A stretch of 47,882 bases of DNA from an uncultured Collinsella sp. (GCA_937896835.1 CALBOJ010000038.1:1-47882), one strand, 5' to 3'; counted from the stretch's first letter, positions 7,153 through 14,977 are shown. Notes: generated by a model not told the origin, from the letters alone. Program-made: numbers and translations.

Positions 7153-9930
7153 ATGATTCTCAACGGACCGGGGATTAGCTACACCGAGCCCGATATCGGC
7201 GCGGAGTTCGTGCCGCCGCTGCCGGAGCATCCGCGCGAGGCCATTGTCAAGCTGTGTGAGCACTGCACCAACCGCCTGCTGCATCGCGACGAGCTGCTGG
7301 GCTACGAGTACTGGTCGTTTGCCGAGGCCGCAACCGACGAGCAGGCCGAAGTGCTCTGCAAGATGAAGATGCGCCGTCCCTATACGCTGCCCGAGATGGT
7401 CAAGCTCACCGGCATGCCCGAGGCCGATATCGAGAAGATGCTCGACGACATGAGCTACACGGGTCTGCTCGAGTACAACTGGGAAAATCCCGAGCGCGCC
7501 AAGCAGTGGGTGCTGCCCATGCTGGTGCCGGGTTCCGCCGAGTTCCTCAACATGCGCGTGAGCCAGCTCGAGGAGCACCCGGTCTATGCCAAGTTCTTTG
7601 AGCAGGCGTCCAAGGGACCGCTGTCCAAGGCCACGCCGATGGTGCCGCCCGGTGGTGCCGGCATCGGCATGCATGTCATTCCGGTTGAGAAGGCCATCGA
7701 TGCCGCGAGCACGTCGGTGCCGATCGAGCATATCGAGCATTGGCTCGACAAATACGAAGGTAAGTATGCCGCTAGCACCTGCAGCTGCCGCGCGAGCCGT
7801 CGCGTGATGGGAGAGGGCTGCGCCGACGACCCGGCCGATTGGTGCATCGCCGTGGGCGATATGGCCGACTACGTGGTCGAGACCGATCGTGGCCATTACG
7901 TGACGCGCGACGAGGTCTACGACATTTTGCGCCAGGCCGAGGACAACGGCTTTGTGCACCAGATCACCAATATCGACGGCGAGAACAAGATCTTCGCCAT
8001 CTGCAACTGCAACGTCAACGTGTGCTACGCCCTGCGCACCTCTCAGCTGTTCAACACGCCCAACCTGTCGCGCTCGGCCTATGTCGCCAAGGTCGAGAAG
8101 GACAAGTGCGTTGCCTGCGGTCGCTGCGTTGAGGTGTGCCCGGCCGGCGCCGCCAAGCTGGGCCAAAAGCTCTGCAGCAAAAAGGCCGGCGGACAGGTAC
8201 CCGAGTATCCGCGCCAGGAGCTGCCCGATGCCATCAAGTGGGACCACACCAAGTGGTCGCCCAACTACCGCAACGACAACCGCATCGAGACGCATGAGTC
8301 CGGCACCGCTCCCTGCAAGACGGCCTGCCCCGCGCACGTTGCCGTTCAGGGCTATCTGAAGCTCGCGGCGCAGGGTCGCTATGACGAGGCCCTGGCGCTC
8401 ATCAAGCGCGAGAACCCGCTGCCCGCTATCTGCGGCCGTGTGTGCAATCGCCGCTGTGAGGATGCCTGCACCCGCGGTCGTGTGGACGCCGCCGTGGCTA
8501 TCGACGAAGTCAAGAAGTTTATCGCCCAGCGCGATCTGGACGCAGCGACCCGCTATGTCCCGCCCGTGGTGACCCCGACGCGTGCTGGCGGCTTCGACCA
8601 GAAGATTGCCATCATCGGTGCCGGCCCGGCTGGTCTGTCCTGCGCTTTTTATCTGGCCGAGAAGGGCTATAAGCCCGTCGTGTTCGAGAAAAACGAGCGC
8701 CCGGGCGGCATGCTCACCTATGGCATTCCCAGCTTTAAGCTGCAGAAGGATGTTATCGAGGCGGAGGTCGAGGTCATTCGCCTGATGGGTGCCGAGTTTC
8801 GCTATGGCGTGGAAGTCGGCCGCGACGTGACGCTCGACGAGCTGCGCGCGCAGGGCTTTAAGGCCTTCTACGTTGCCATTGGCTGCCAGGGCGGCCGCCT
8901 TGCCGGCATTCCGGGCGAGGACGCCGAGGACGTGACCGTGGCCGTCGACTATTTGCGCGAGGTCAACAGCGGCAAGATCGATGCGCTGCCCGGCCGCACC
9001 ATCGTGGTGGGCGGCGGCAACGTGGCCATCGACGTTGCCCGCAACGCCTGCCGTCTGGGTTCTGAGCACGTTGAGATGTTCTGCCTGGAGAGCGAGGCGC
9101 AGATGCCCGCCAGCGAGGAAGAGCGTCGCGAGGCCATCGAGGACGGCGCACACATCAGTTGCGGTTGGGGCCCCAAGGAGGTCCATCTGGACGAGGCCGG
9201 CCGTGTGTGCGGCATCACCTTTAAGCGCTGCACGCGCGTCTATGATGACGAGGGCCGTTTTGCGCCCGAGTACGACGAGAACGACCTGCGTCGTGTCGAT
9301 GCCGACCGCGTCGTCATGTCGATTGGCCAGTCCATTGTGTGGGGCGACCTGCTGGCTGGCTCCAAGGTGGAGCTTGGCCGCGGCCAGGGTGCCCTTGCCG
9401 ATCCGCAGACGTACCAGACCGCTGAGCCCGACATCTTTGTGGGCGGCGACGTCTACACCGGCCCCAGCTTTGCCATCGACGCCATCGCCGCCGGTCACGA
9501 GGCCGCTGTGTCCATCCATCGCTTTGTGCAGCCGGGCTCCACGCTCACCATCGGCCGCAACCAGCGCCGCTACACCGCGCTCGACCGTGACGATGTTGTG
9601 ATTGAGAGCTATGACAACGCGAGCCGCGAGGTGGCACGTGTCGACCGCGAGCGCGAGAAGGCCGCGCCCTTCAGCGAGTACGTCGAGACCTTTACCGAAG
9701 AGCAGGTGCGCGCCGAGACCGCCCGCTGCTTGGGCTGCGGTGCCTCGATCGTCGACCCCAACAAGTGCATCGGCTGCGGCCTGTGCACCACCAAGTGCGC
9801 GTTTGACGCCATCCATCTGGATCGCGACCGCCCCGAGTGCTCCACGATGGTCAAATACGAGCAAAAGCTCCCAAGCCTTGGCAAGTATGCTTTAAAGCGT
9901 GCAATCAAAATCAAGTTCGGTCGTAAATAG
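7153..9930 (+). CDS. Multi-FeS, FAD/NAD(P)-dependent oxidoreductase (GltD-like core)
   Basis: 925 aa, cytoplasmic, no signal peptide. The N-terminal ~310 residues are cysteine-rich with a winged-helix-like section (YTLPEMVKLTGMPEADIEKM), STCSCRASRRVMGEGC and ICNCNVNVCYAL, possible extra FeS ligands. A ferredoxin motif CVACGRCVEVC follows at about 319. The GltD/NfnB-type N-domain has CKTACPAH (about 388) and CGRVCNRRCEDAC (about 427). The FAD Rossmann motif GAGPAGLS is at about 488, the NAD(P) motif GGGNVAID at about 621, the second FAD element GGDVYTGPSFAIDAI near 775, and a C-terminal CIGCGLCTTKC at about 872. The core is typical of glutamate synthase small subunits and electron-bifurcating transhydrogenases, but no GltB is nearby. 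It probably shuttles electrons between NAD(P)H and FeS partners; substrate unknown. It is divergent from tetR, whose operators cover its promoter region. Confidence 0.9.
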   Translation: MILNGPGISYTEPDIGAEFVPPLPEHPREAIVKLCEHCTNRLLHRDELLGYEYWSFAEAATDEQAEVLCKMKMRRPYTLPEMVKLTGMPEADIEKMLDDMSYTGLLEYNWENPERAKQWVLPMLVPGSAEFLNMRVSQLEEHPVYAKFFEQASKGPLSKATPMVPPGGAGIGMHVIPVEKAIDAASTSVPIEHIEHWLDKYEGKYAASTCSCRASRRVMGEGCADDPADWCIAVGDMADYVVETDRGHYVTRDEVYDILRQAEDNGFVHQITNIDGENKIFAICNCNVNVCYALRTSQLFNTPNLSRSAYVAKVEKDKCVACGRCVEVCPAGAAKLGQKLCSKKAGGQVPEYPRQELPDAIKWDHTKWSPNYRNDNRIETHESGTAPCKTACPAHVAVQGYLKLAAQGRYDEALALIKRENPLPAICGRVCNRRCEDACTRGRVDAAVAIDEVKKFIAQRDLDAATRYVPPVVTPTRAGGFDQKIAIIGAGPAGLSCAFYLAEKGYKPVVFEKNERPGGMLTYGIPSFKLQKDVIEAEVEVIRLMGAEFRYGVEVGRDVTLDELRAQGFKAFYVAIGCQGGRLAGIPGEDAEDVTVAVDYLREVNSGKIDALPGRTIVVGGGNVAIDVARNACRLGSEHVEMFCLESEAQMPASEEERREAIEDGAHISCGWGPKEVHLDEAGRVCGITFKRCTRVYDDEGRFAPEYDENDLRRVDADRVVMSIGQSIVWGDLLAGSKVELGRGQGALADPQTYQTAEPDIFVGGDVYTGPSFAIDAIAAGHEAAVSIHRFVQPGSTLTIGRNQRRYTALDRDDVVIESYDNASREVARVDREREKAAPFSEYVETFTEEQVRAETARCLGCGASIVDPNKCIGCGLCTTKCAFDAIHLDRDRPECSTMVKYEQKLPSLGKYALKRAIKIKFGRK

Positions 9931-9945
9931 GTAACCATGGCGGGT

Positions 9946-9988
9946 AAGGGGACGGCGCAGACTAGATTTCGCCGTCCCCTTGCTTTGA
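9946..9988 (+). terminator. Terminator after the flavoprotein gene
   Basis: A 12-bp perfect stem, 9946-9957 with 9970-9981, loop 12 bases. It is followed by a modest T-rich stretch (GCTTTGAGTTT). Confidence 0.8.
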
Positions 9989-10026
9989 GTTTGCATCGCA
10001 TCAACCGTTGTTGAAAGGTTTCTACC

Positions 10027-10455
10027 TTGCATGAATTGGGAATCGTTTATCACATTATTCGCGATGTTGAGAACGTGGCGCGCGCCAATGGCGTGCGCCA
10101 CGTTTCGAGCGTCACGCTGCTGCTGGGCGAGGTCTCGGGCGTCGTTCCCGACTTGCTGCTCGACGCTTGGCGCTGGGCGGCAGATAAAAAGTCCATCATG
10201 CAGGGCGCGGAGCTTATCGTGGAGCCCGTCGAGGCCGTGACGCATTGCGAGGCGTGCGGCCGCGACTATGCGACAGTCGAGCACGGCAAGACCTGCCCCC
10301 ATTGCGGCAGTGGTGATACCTATTTGCTCCAGGGCCAAGAGGTCATGATCAAGCAGATCGAGACCCCCGACGAGGATCCGGCAGACGCTGCCCCCGACGG
10401 CCCTTCTGACGCCCCCGACGCCGTCGACGCCGCTAACCCTCTCCACATCGTCTAG
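10027..10455 (+). CDS. hypA: HypA, hydrogenase/urease nickel-insertion metallochaperone
   Basis: 142 aa. It starts at TTG 10027: HypA needs the free N-terminal Met-His-Glu nickel site, and TTG CAT GAA gives exactly M1-H2-E3, with GAAAGG upstream. The zinc site is C74/C77 and C90/C93 (CEACG and CPHCG). HypA hands nickel to hydrogenase precursors with HypB and SlyD. Unusually, no hypB, hypC-F, hydrogenase or urease gene lies in this window, so it acts with genes elsewhere. After the conserved fold the protein carries a ~30-residue acidic Asp/Ala/Pro tail (from about 113) not usual for HypA, perhaps a flexible or metal-buffering tail. Confidence 0.93.
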   Translation: MHELGIVYHIIRDVENVARANGVRHVSSVTLLLGEVSGVVPDLLLDAWRWAADKKSIMQGAELIVEPVEAVTHCEACGRDYATVEHGKTCPHCGSGDTYLLQGQEVMIKQIETPDEDPADAAPDGPSDAPDAVDAANPLHIV

Positions 10456-10460
10456 CCCCT

Positions 10461-10486
10461 AGTCTTTGGGGACGTCCCCAAAGACT
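10461..10486 (+). terminator. Perfect 26-bp palindrome after hypA
   Basis: The arms 10461-10473 and 10474-10486 are exact reverse complements, with GACGTC at the centre. As RNA this folds to a hairpin with a 4-base loop. The T-run is short (ACTT), so termination is likely but not certain. Confidence 0.6.
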
Positions 10487-10805
10487 ACTTGCGCTATTGC
10501 ATAAGCCACGAAAATAGTCAAGTCATATCTGTTTAAACAAAATAGCGGCAGTACAAGCGCATTCGCACTTGCTTAAAATCGGCATCAATGAACAGCATGC
10601 TTGTATCTGTAAAATACATGACTTGATGAGCGACGCTTTAGTGGGAAATGAGTCGAAAAATAGCAACGTAATCAACTTGTAACAAACCTAGACGTTTAAA
10701 CAAATAATCCAACCTTTTGCGGATTCAGCTATAATTCCACAATCCAAACAGGTATACTTCGTTCATGTCGTGTAGGAAATACGTAGACAAAAAGGAGGTT
10801 ATGTG
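10487..10805 (+). promoter_or_regulatory. Long regulatory region of the mannose-family PTS operon
   Basis: About 320 bp, AT-richer than its surroundings. GTTTAAACAAA occurs at 10531 and again at 10694, 163 bp apart, each containing the palindrome GTTTAAAC. TCAAGTCAT (10518-10526) and ATGACTTGA (10618-10626) form a widely spaced inverted repeat. A TATAAT box at 10730-10735 lacks a clear -35, suggesting activator dependence. AAAGGAGG (10791-10798) is the ribosome-binding site of the first gene. I see no sigma-54 type -24/-12 pair. Confidence 0.65.
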
Positions 10806-11795
10806 ATGGTAAGTATTGTTCTTGCTAGCCATGGTGACTTGGCGGCTGGAATCAAGCAGACGGGCTCGATGGTCTTTGGCGATCAGCCGTCTGTTGCCGT
10901 GGTCTCGCTCGAGCCGAGCATGGGCCCCGACGACTTCCGTGCCAAGGTCGAGGAAGCAATCGCTTCCTTCGAGGACCAGGAGCAGGTGCTCTTCCTCGTT
11001 GATCTGTGGGGCGGCACGCCCTTCAACCAGATCAGCGGTCTCATCGAGGGCCATGATTCCTGGGCTATCGTCACCGGTGTCAACCTGCCTATGCTCATCG
11101 AGGCATATTCGCAGCGCTTTGACGCAAAGAACACTGCACATGCGATCGCAAAACATCTCGTGACTGAGGCTAAGGCCGGCGTGCGCGTCAAGCCCGAGTC
11201 TCTGGAGCCCGAGGAGAAGAAGCCGGCTGCGGCCGCCGCTGCTCCTGCGGGTGCCATTCCTCCGGGAACGGTGATCGGCGACGGGCACATCAAGATCGCC
11301 CACGTCCGTATCGACACGCGTCTGCTGCATGGTCAGGTGGCCACCACGTGGACCAAGCAGATCAACCCCAACCGCATCATCGTGGTTTCCGACGGCGTTG
11401 CTCACGACGAGCTCCGCAAGACCATGATCGAGCAGGCTGCCCCTCCGGGAGTCCACGCCAACGTCGTGCCCATCAAGAAGATGGCCGAGGTCGTCAAGGA
11501 CACGCGCTTTGGCGACACCAAGGCGATGCTGCTGTTCGAGAACCCGCAGGATCTGCTCAGGGCCATCGAGGCCGGCGTCGACATCAAGGAAGCCAACATC
11601 GGTTCCATGGCCCACTCCAAGGGCAAGGTCGTCGTCACTAACGCTGTCGCTATGGGCGATGACGATGTCAAGACCATCGAGGCTCTCAAGGCCAAGGGCG
11701 TCAAGTTCGAGGTCCGCAAGGTTCCTTCGGATTCCTCCGAGGATCTCGACGCCATGTTGAAGAAAGCTAAGGCCGAACTGGCCGCTCAAGCATAG
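10806..11795 (+). CDS. manX: PTS mannose/fructose/sorbose family EIIAB fusion
   Basis: 329 aa from the ATG at 10806 (AAAGGAGG 7 bases upstream; a GTG at 10803 is also in frame). The cytoplasmic phosphotransfer protein of a mannose-class PTS: HPr passes phosphate to the IIA histidine H9 (ASHGDLA), then to the IIB histidine H175 (RIDTRLLHGQV), then to the sugar at the IIC/IID pore. The IIA domain covers about 1-125 with DLWGGTPFN; an Ala/Pro/Glu-rich linker covers about 130-158; IIB covers 160-329. It is first in an operon with IIC and IID. The sugar cannot be told from sequence; mannose, glucose, fructose, sorbose or an amino sugar are possible. Confidence 0.93.
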   Translation: MVSIVLASHGDLAAGIKQTGSMVFGDQPSVAVVSLEPSMGPDDFRAKVEEAIASFEDQEQVLFLVDLWGGTPFNQISGLIEGHDSWAIVTGVNLPMLIEAYSQRFDAKNTAHAIAKHLVTEAKAGVRVKPESLEPEEKKPAAAAAAPAGAIPPGTVIGDGHIKIAHVRIDTRLLHGQVATTWTKQINPNRIIVVSDGVAHDELRKTMIEQAAPPGVHANVVPIKKMAEVVKDTRFGDTKAMLLFENPQDLLRAIEAGVDIKEANIGSMAHSKGKVVVTNAVAMGDDDVKTIEALKAKGVKFEVRKVPSDSSEDLDAMLKKAKAELAAQA

Positions 11796-11813
11796 TAAAG
11801 GAGGGTCCGATAC

Positions 11814-12632
11814 ATGTCTGCAATCACTATTCTGCTTGTTGCGATTGTCGCGTTGCTTGCCGGTATGGAAGGCATTCTGGATGAGTTCCAGTTCCATCAG
11901 CCGCTCGTGGCATGCACGCTTATCGGTCTCGTAACCGGTCACCTTCAGGAGGGCATCCTCCTGGGCGGTTCGCTCCAGATGATGGCCCTTGGCTGGGCTA
12001 ACGTCGGCGCCGCCGTCGCGCCTGACGCCGCTCTGGCCTCGGTCGCTTCTTCGATCATCATGGTGCTCGCCCTCAACGGCGGCGCCACCGATTCGGCCAA
12101 GGCCGTTACCGCCGCCATCGCCGTCGCCGTCCCGCTGTCGGTCGCTGGCCTGTTCCTGACCATGATCTGCCGTACCCTGGCTACCGCTATGGTTCACGGC
12201 ATGGACGCCTGCGCCGAGAAGGGCGACTTCGCCGGCATCGAGCGTTGGCAGTACGCCGGCATCCTCATGCAGGGTGTTCGTATCGCCATCCCGGCAGTAC
12301 TTCTGTGCATCATCCCGGCCGAGGCCGTTACCAACGCGCTTAACGCTATGCCCGACTGGCTGTCCGGCGGCATGGCTGTCGGCGGCGGCATGGTCGCTTC
12401 CGTCGGTTACGCCATGGTCATCAACATGATGGCCACCAAGGAGACCTGGCCGTTCTTCATCCTCGGCTTTGTCCTTGCTGCCATCCCTCAGCTCACGCTG
12501 ATCGCCCTTGGCCTCATCGGCATCTCCCTTGCCCTCATCTACCTTGGCCTTAAGGATCTGGCCAAGCAGGGTGGCGGCATGGGCGGTGGCTCCGGTGACC
12601 CGCTCGGCGACATTCTGAACGATTACGAGTAG
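11814..12632 (+). CDS. manY: PTS mannose-family permease EIIC
   Basis: 272-aa polytopic membrane subunit that, with IID, forms the sugar channel. It begins 18 bases after manX with AAAGGAGG upstream. Family features seen: GMEGILDEFQFHQPLVACTL near the N-terminus, GHLQEGILLGGSLQMMALGW, then repeated Gly/Ala-rich membrane segments and a short Gly-rich tail. Its length matches the usual IIC size of about 260-270 aa. It is co-transcribed with manX and manZ. Confidence 0.93.
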   Translation: MSAITILLVAIVALLAGMEGILDEFQFHQPLVACTLIGLVTGHLQEGILLGGSLQMMALGWANVGAAVAPDAALASVASSIIMVLALNGGATDSAKAVTAAIAVAVPLSVAGLFLTMICRTLATAMVHGMDACAEKGDFAGIERWQYAGILMQGVRIAIPAVLLCIIPAEAVTNALNAMPDWLSGGMAVGGGMVASVGYAMVINMMATKETWPFFILGFVLAAIPQLTLIALGLIGISLALIYLGLKDLAKQGGGMGGGSGDPLGDILNDYE

Positions 12633-12648
12633 GAGGGGAGTGATACAT

Positions 12649-13569
12649 ATGGCAGAGAACAAGATTCAGCTCACCAAGGCTGACCGTAAGAAGGTTTGCT
12701 TCCGTCATCAGTTCCTTCAGGGCTCGTGGAACTACGAGCGTATGCAGAACGGCGGCTGGTGCTTCGCAATGATCCCTGCGATCAAGAAGCTCTACACCAG
12801 CAAGGATGACCAGATTGCCGCTCTTAAGCGCCACCTGGAGTTCTATAACACCCACCCCTATGTTTCCGCCCCCGTCATTGGCGTTACCCTCGCCCTCGAG
12901 GAGGAGCGCGCCAACGGTGCTCCGATTGACGACGTCGCCATTCAGGGCGTCAAGGTCGGTATGATGGGCCCGCTCGCCGGCGTCGGCGACCCCGCCTTCT
13001 GGTTCACCCTTCGCCCGATTCTGGGTGCACTGGGCGCTTCCCTGGCCCTGTCCGGCAGCATCGCCGGTCCGCTGCTGTTCTTCTTCGCGTGGAACATCAT
13101 CCGTTACGCCTTCCTGTGGTACACGCAGGAGTTTGGCTACAAGGTCGGCTCCTCCATCGCCAAGGACCTCTCCGGCGGTCTGATGGGCAAGGTCACCGAG
13201 GGTGCTTCCATCCTGGGTATGTTCATCATCGGCGCCCTGGTCGAGCGCTGGGTGTCCATCTCCTTCACCCCGGTCGTCTCCAAGGTCACGCAGTCCGCTG
13301 GCGCCTATATCGACTGGGCCAACCTGCCCGCCGGTTCTGAGGGCATCAAGCAGGCATTGACGATGTACAGCTCTGTCGGTGCCAACGCACTCGACCCGGT
13401 GAAGGTCACCACGCTTCAGGCCAACCTCGATCAGCTCATCCCCGGCCTTGCCGCCGTGTGCCTGACCCTTCTGGTCTGCAAGCTCCTCAAGAAGAAGGTC
13501 AGCCCGATCGTCATCATCCTGGCTCTCTTCGCCGTCGGCATCATCGGTCGCGTCTGCGGCTTCATGTAA
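12649..13569 (+). CDS. manZ: PTS mannose-family permease EIID
   Basis: 306 aa from the ATG at 12649; a GTG at 12640 is in frame but sits too close to the AGGAGGGG site. Typical IID start (FRHQFLQGSWNYERMQNGGW), the motif GVKVGMMGPLAGVGDPAFW, the FFAWNIIRYAFLWY segment and C-terminal membrane helices. IID is specific to the mannose class and completes the channel with IIC. It lies 16 bases after manY; a terminator follows. Confidence 0.94.
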   Translation: MAENKIQLTKADRKKVCFRHQFLQGSWNYERMQNGGWCFAMIPAIKKLYTSKDDQIAALKRHLEFYNTHPYVSAPVIGVTLALEEERANGAPIDDVAIQGVKVGMMGPLAGVGDPAFWFTLRPILGALGASLALSGSIAGPLLFFFAWNIIRYAFLWYTQEFGYKVGSSIAKDLSGGLMGKVTEGASILGMFIIGALVERWVSISFTPVVSKVTQSAGAYIDWANLPAGSEGIKQALTMYSSVGANALDPVKVTTLQANLDQLIPGLAAVCLTLLVCKLLKKKVSPIVIILALFAVGIIGRVCGFM

Positions 13570-13625
13570 GCACGCTTCGGCTTAAGACCGAGAGTTGCTA
13601 GGCAAGGGCTTTTGAGCCATTGAAA

Positions 13626-13668
13626 CGGACCGCACCCGGTGGGTACACTGGATGCGGTCCGATTGTTT
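13626..13668 (+). terminator. Terminator between manZ and the DUF956 gene
   Basis: A long stem with outer arms 13626-13634 and 13653-13661 and inner arms 13636-13641 and 13646-13651 (one G-T pair), followed by ATTGTTTTTA. It probably lets only part of the transcription through to the DUF956 gene. Confidence 0.85.
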
Positions 13669-13689
13669 TTATTGGAGGGCGAAGCGCGT

Positions 13690-14088
13690 ATGGCGCAATC
13701 TCAGAACAGCACGGTCGATCTGGCAACGCCGGCAACCTGCCTGATGGGGCTTACCAGTCACGGTAACGTGATGGTGGGCAATAAGGCGTTTGAGTACTAT
13801 AACGAGCGTAATCCCGAGGATTATATCCAAATCCCGTGGGACGAGGTCGACTATATTGCCGCCGAGGTTTTGCGCGGCACCAAGAAGATTACGCGTTTTG
13901 CCATCTTCACCAAGGACAACGGTCACTTTACGTTTTCGACGCGCGACGACAAAGAGACGTTGTGCGCGGTCCGCAAGTACGTCGACGAGGATAAGCTCGT
14001 GCGTTCGCCTGACTTTATCGATGTGACGGCTAAGGGCGCCAAGAGCATCCCCTCCGTTATCAAAAACCTCTTCCACAAAGGCAACTAG
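13690..14088 (+). CDS. DUF956 family protein (ManO-like)
   Basis: 132-aa cytoplasmic protein of the DUF956 family, found next to mannose-class PTS operons, sometimes called ManO. ManO-like proteins have been linked to regulation of mannose PTS genes, but the mechanism is poorly known. Seen: MGLTSHGNVMVGNKAFEYYN near the N-terminus, IQIPWDEVDYIAAEV, FTKDNGHFTFSTRD and a C-terminal KNLFHKGN, a PH-like beta pattern. The ATG at 13690 has GGAGG 12 bases upstream, a little far. It lies beyond the manXYZ terminator, so its expression may be uncoupled from the permease. Confidence 0.87.
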   Translation: MAQSQNSTVDLATPATCLMGLTSHGNVMVGNKAFEYYNERNPEDYIQIPWDEVDYIAAEVLRGTKKITRFAIFTKDNGHFTFSTRDDKETLCAVRKYVDEDKLVRSPDFIDVTAKGAKSIPSVIKNLFHKGN

Positions 14089-14111
14089 CCATTAAAGAGC
14101 GCCCCCCTAAA

Positions 14112-14314
14112 GTGGGACGCGGTTTCCCATGAGGCTCGATCGGGAAAGTGCATCCCGGTTCGAGTGCCGATTGCGGGATGTAGTTTCCGGAACGGGCCCG
14201 TTTGGGAAACCGTGTCCCGTTTCGAGTCGAAATTCTGGGACACAGTTTCCCAGCGAGGTCCCATGGGGAAAGTCTGACCCAGAATTTGCCTGGATAGTGG
14301 GACGCACTTTCCGG
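14112..14314. repeat. Array of seven alternating-orientation 14-bp motifs
   Basis: The motif GGGAYRCRSTTTCC and its reverse complement alternate: forward at about 14114, reverse 14142, forward 14175, reverse 14204, forward 14237, reverse 14265, forward 14300. Centres are about 31 bp apart. Each unit can pair with either neighbour, so a transcript could fold as alternative sets of hairpins. The sequences between units differ. A sister array with the same motif is at 39004-39146. It lies between the DUF956 gene and tRNA-Arg. It resembles REP/BIME mosaics in layout but I know no named family with this motif. Confidence 0.85.
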
Positions 14315-14392
14315 AGGGCTGTTCCACCGCAACTTCGAAGAGTGGCTACACGCTGCATCACAACGTGTAAATCTGCTACACTAGTACAACAT

Positions 14393-14468
14393 GCCTCCGT
14401 AGCTCAGGGGATAGAGCACCGCTCTCCTAAAGCGGGTGTCGACGGTTCGAATCCGCCCGGGGGCACCA
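14393..14468 (+). tRNA. tRNA-Arg (anticodon CCU)
   Basis: 76 bases including an encoded CCA. The acceptor stem is GCCTCCG/CGGGGGC (one wobble pair), D-arm GCTC/GAGC, anticodon stem CCGCT/AGCGG around the loop CTCCTAA with anticodon CCT (reads AGG), T-loop TTCGAAT with one A-C mismatch in the T-stem. Its 3' 46 bases form part of the left attachment site of the mobile element. Confidence 0.95.
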
Positions 14469-14471
14469 GAA
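14423..14471 (+). other. attL of the integrated element
   Basis: A 49-bp segment covering the anticodon loop to just past the CCA end of tRNA-Arg, repeated exactly at 28451-28499. The flanking bases differ on both sides. The intact tRNA is rebuilt on this side, as expected for tRNA-targeting tyrosine recombinases. Confidence 0.96.
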
Positions 14472-14477
14472 AAATCG

Positions 14478-14515
14478 CAGGTCAGGAGTTAATTTTGCTT
14501 CTGACCTGTTCTGGT
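14478..14515 (+). terminator. Terminator of tRNA-Arg, supplied by the element
   Basis: The 11-bp arms 14478-14488 and 14498-14508 (one mismatch) are followed by TTCTGGTTTTA. The CCAGA at the tRNA end can also pair with TCTGG after the hairpin. It lies inside the element, so insertion replaced the host terminator with this one. Confidence 0.8.
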
Positions 14516-14596
14516 TTTAGGGTTAAGAACTGCTTTTGTTTGTAAATCTGGTAAGTAAATAATTTAACTTACCGAGTTTTCCACTGAAAACAGGAA

Positions 14597-14764
14597 ATCA
14601 CCATTTTGGGGATAAAAAGTTTTCAACAGCCGTTAGTCGGTTCCATTTTGGTGAAGCGCTTCCTCAATTTGGGTAAAAAATTTCACCATTTTGATGATTC
14701 GGCTGCTTTGAGTTTTTGATAAAAACGCCTGTTCAGAAGCTTGCGCTATACCCATTTTGGTGAA
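14597..14764. repeat. Four iterated palindromic sites (TTCACCATTTTGGTGAA type)
   Basis: Four copies at 14597-14613, 14639-14655, 14682-14698 and 14748-14764 share the core CCATTTTG; each keeps one or both sides of the 17-bp palindrome TTCACCA-TTT-TGGTGAA. Spacings are 42, 43 and 66 bp. A weaker relative may sit near 14662. They lie just inside attL, where integrase arm sites, excisionase sites, replication iterons or a regulator's operators could be. Confidence 0.75.
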
Positions 14765-14795
14765 ACCAATTAATAGAGAAATATACTATAAAAAT

Positions 14796-14977
14796 ATAGG
14801 GACGGCGATGCCGTCCTCTTCGCTCGCGAAGCTCGCTGCGCGGCCACGTACCGTGTCCTTGCCGCCGGCTAAGCCGTCGATAAAGAATAGGGACAGCGAT
14901 GCTGTCCCCCTTCGCTCGCGAAGCTCGCTGCGCGGTCACGTGCCGTGACCTTGCCGCCGGCTGTGCCGTCGATTGAT
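14796..14977 (+). repeat. Tandem 91-bp hairpin-rich repeat, two diverged copies
   Basis: Copy 1 is 14796-14886 and copy 2 is 14887-14977, about 85% alike. Each begins ATAGGGAC and holds several hairpins. The first stem changes in a paired way (GGGACGGC/GCCGTCC versus GGGACAGC/GCTGTCC); the third hairpin is perfect only in copy 2. Nothing coding is seen between the tRNA terminator and the Xre gene. Confidence 0.75.

Noticed and set aside
6658..9864. A 1068-aa minus-strand reading frame
   Set aside because: It lies opposite the clear flavoprotein gene and tetR; its Ala/Gly/Leu/His-rich sequence is typical of the antisense of high-GC genes.
10700..10745. A sigma-54 promoter for the mannose PTS operon
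   Set aside because: No GG-N10-GC element is found upstream of manX, and no LevR-type activator gene is nearby.
10725..12662. A 645-aa minus-strand reading frame
   Set aside because: Antisense of manX and manY, starting in the PTS promoter region; no domain motifs.
14112..14314. CRISPR array
   Set aside because: Units are about 14 bp, alternate in orientation and differ in sequence; there is no constant-direction repeat, no leader and no cas gene.
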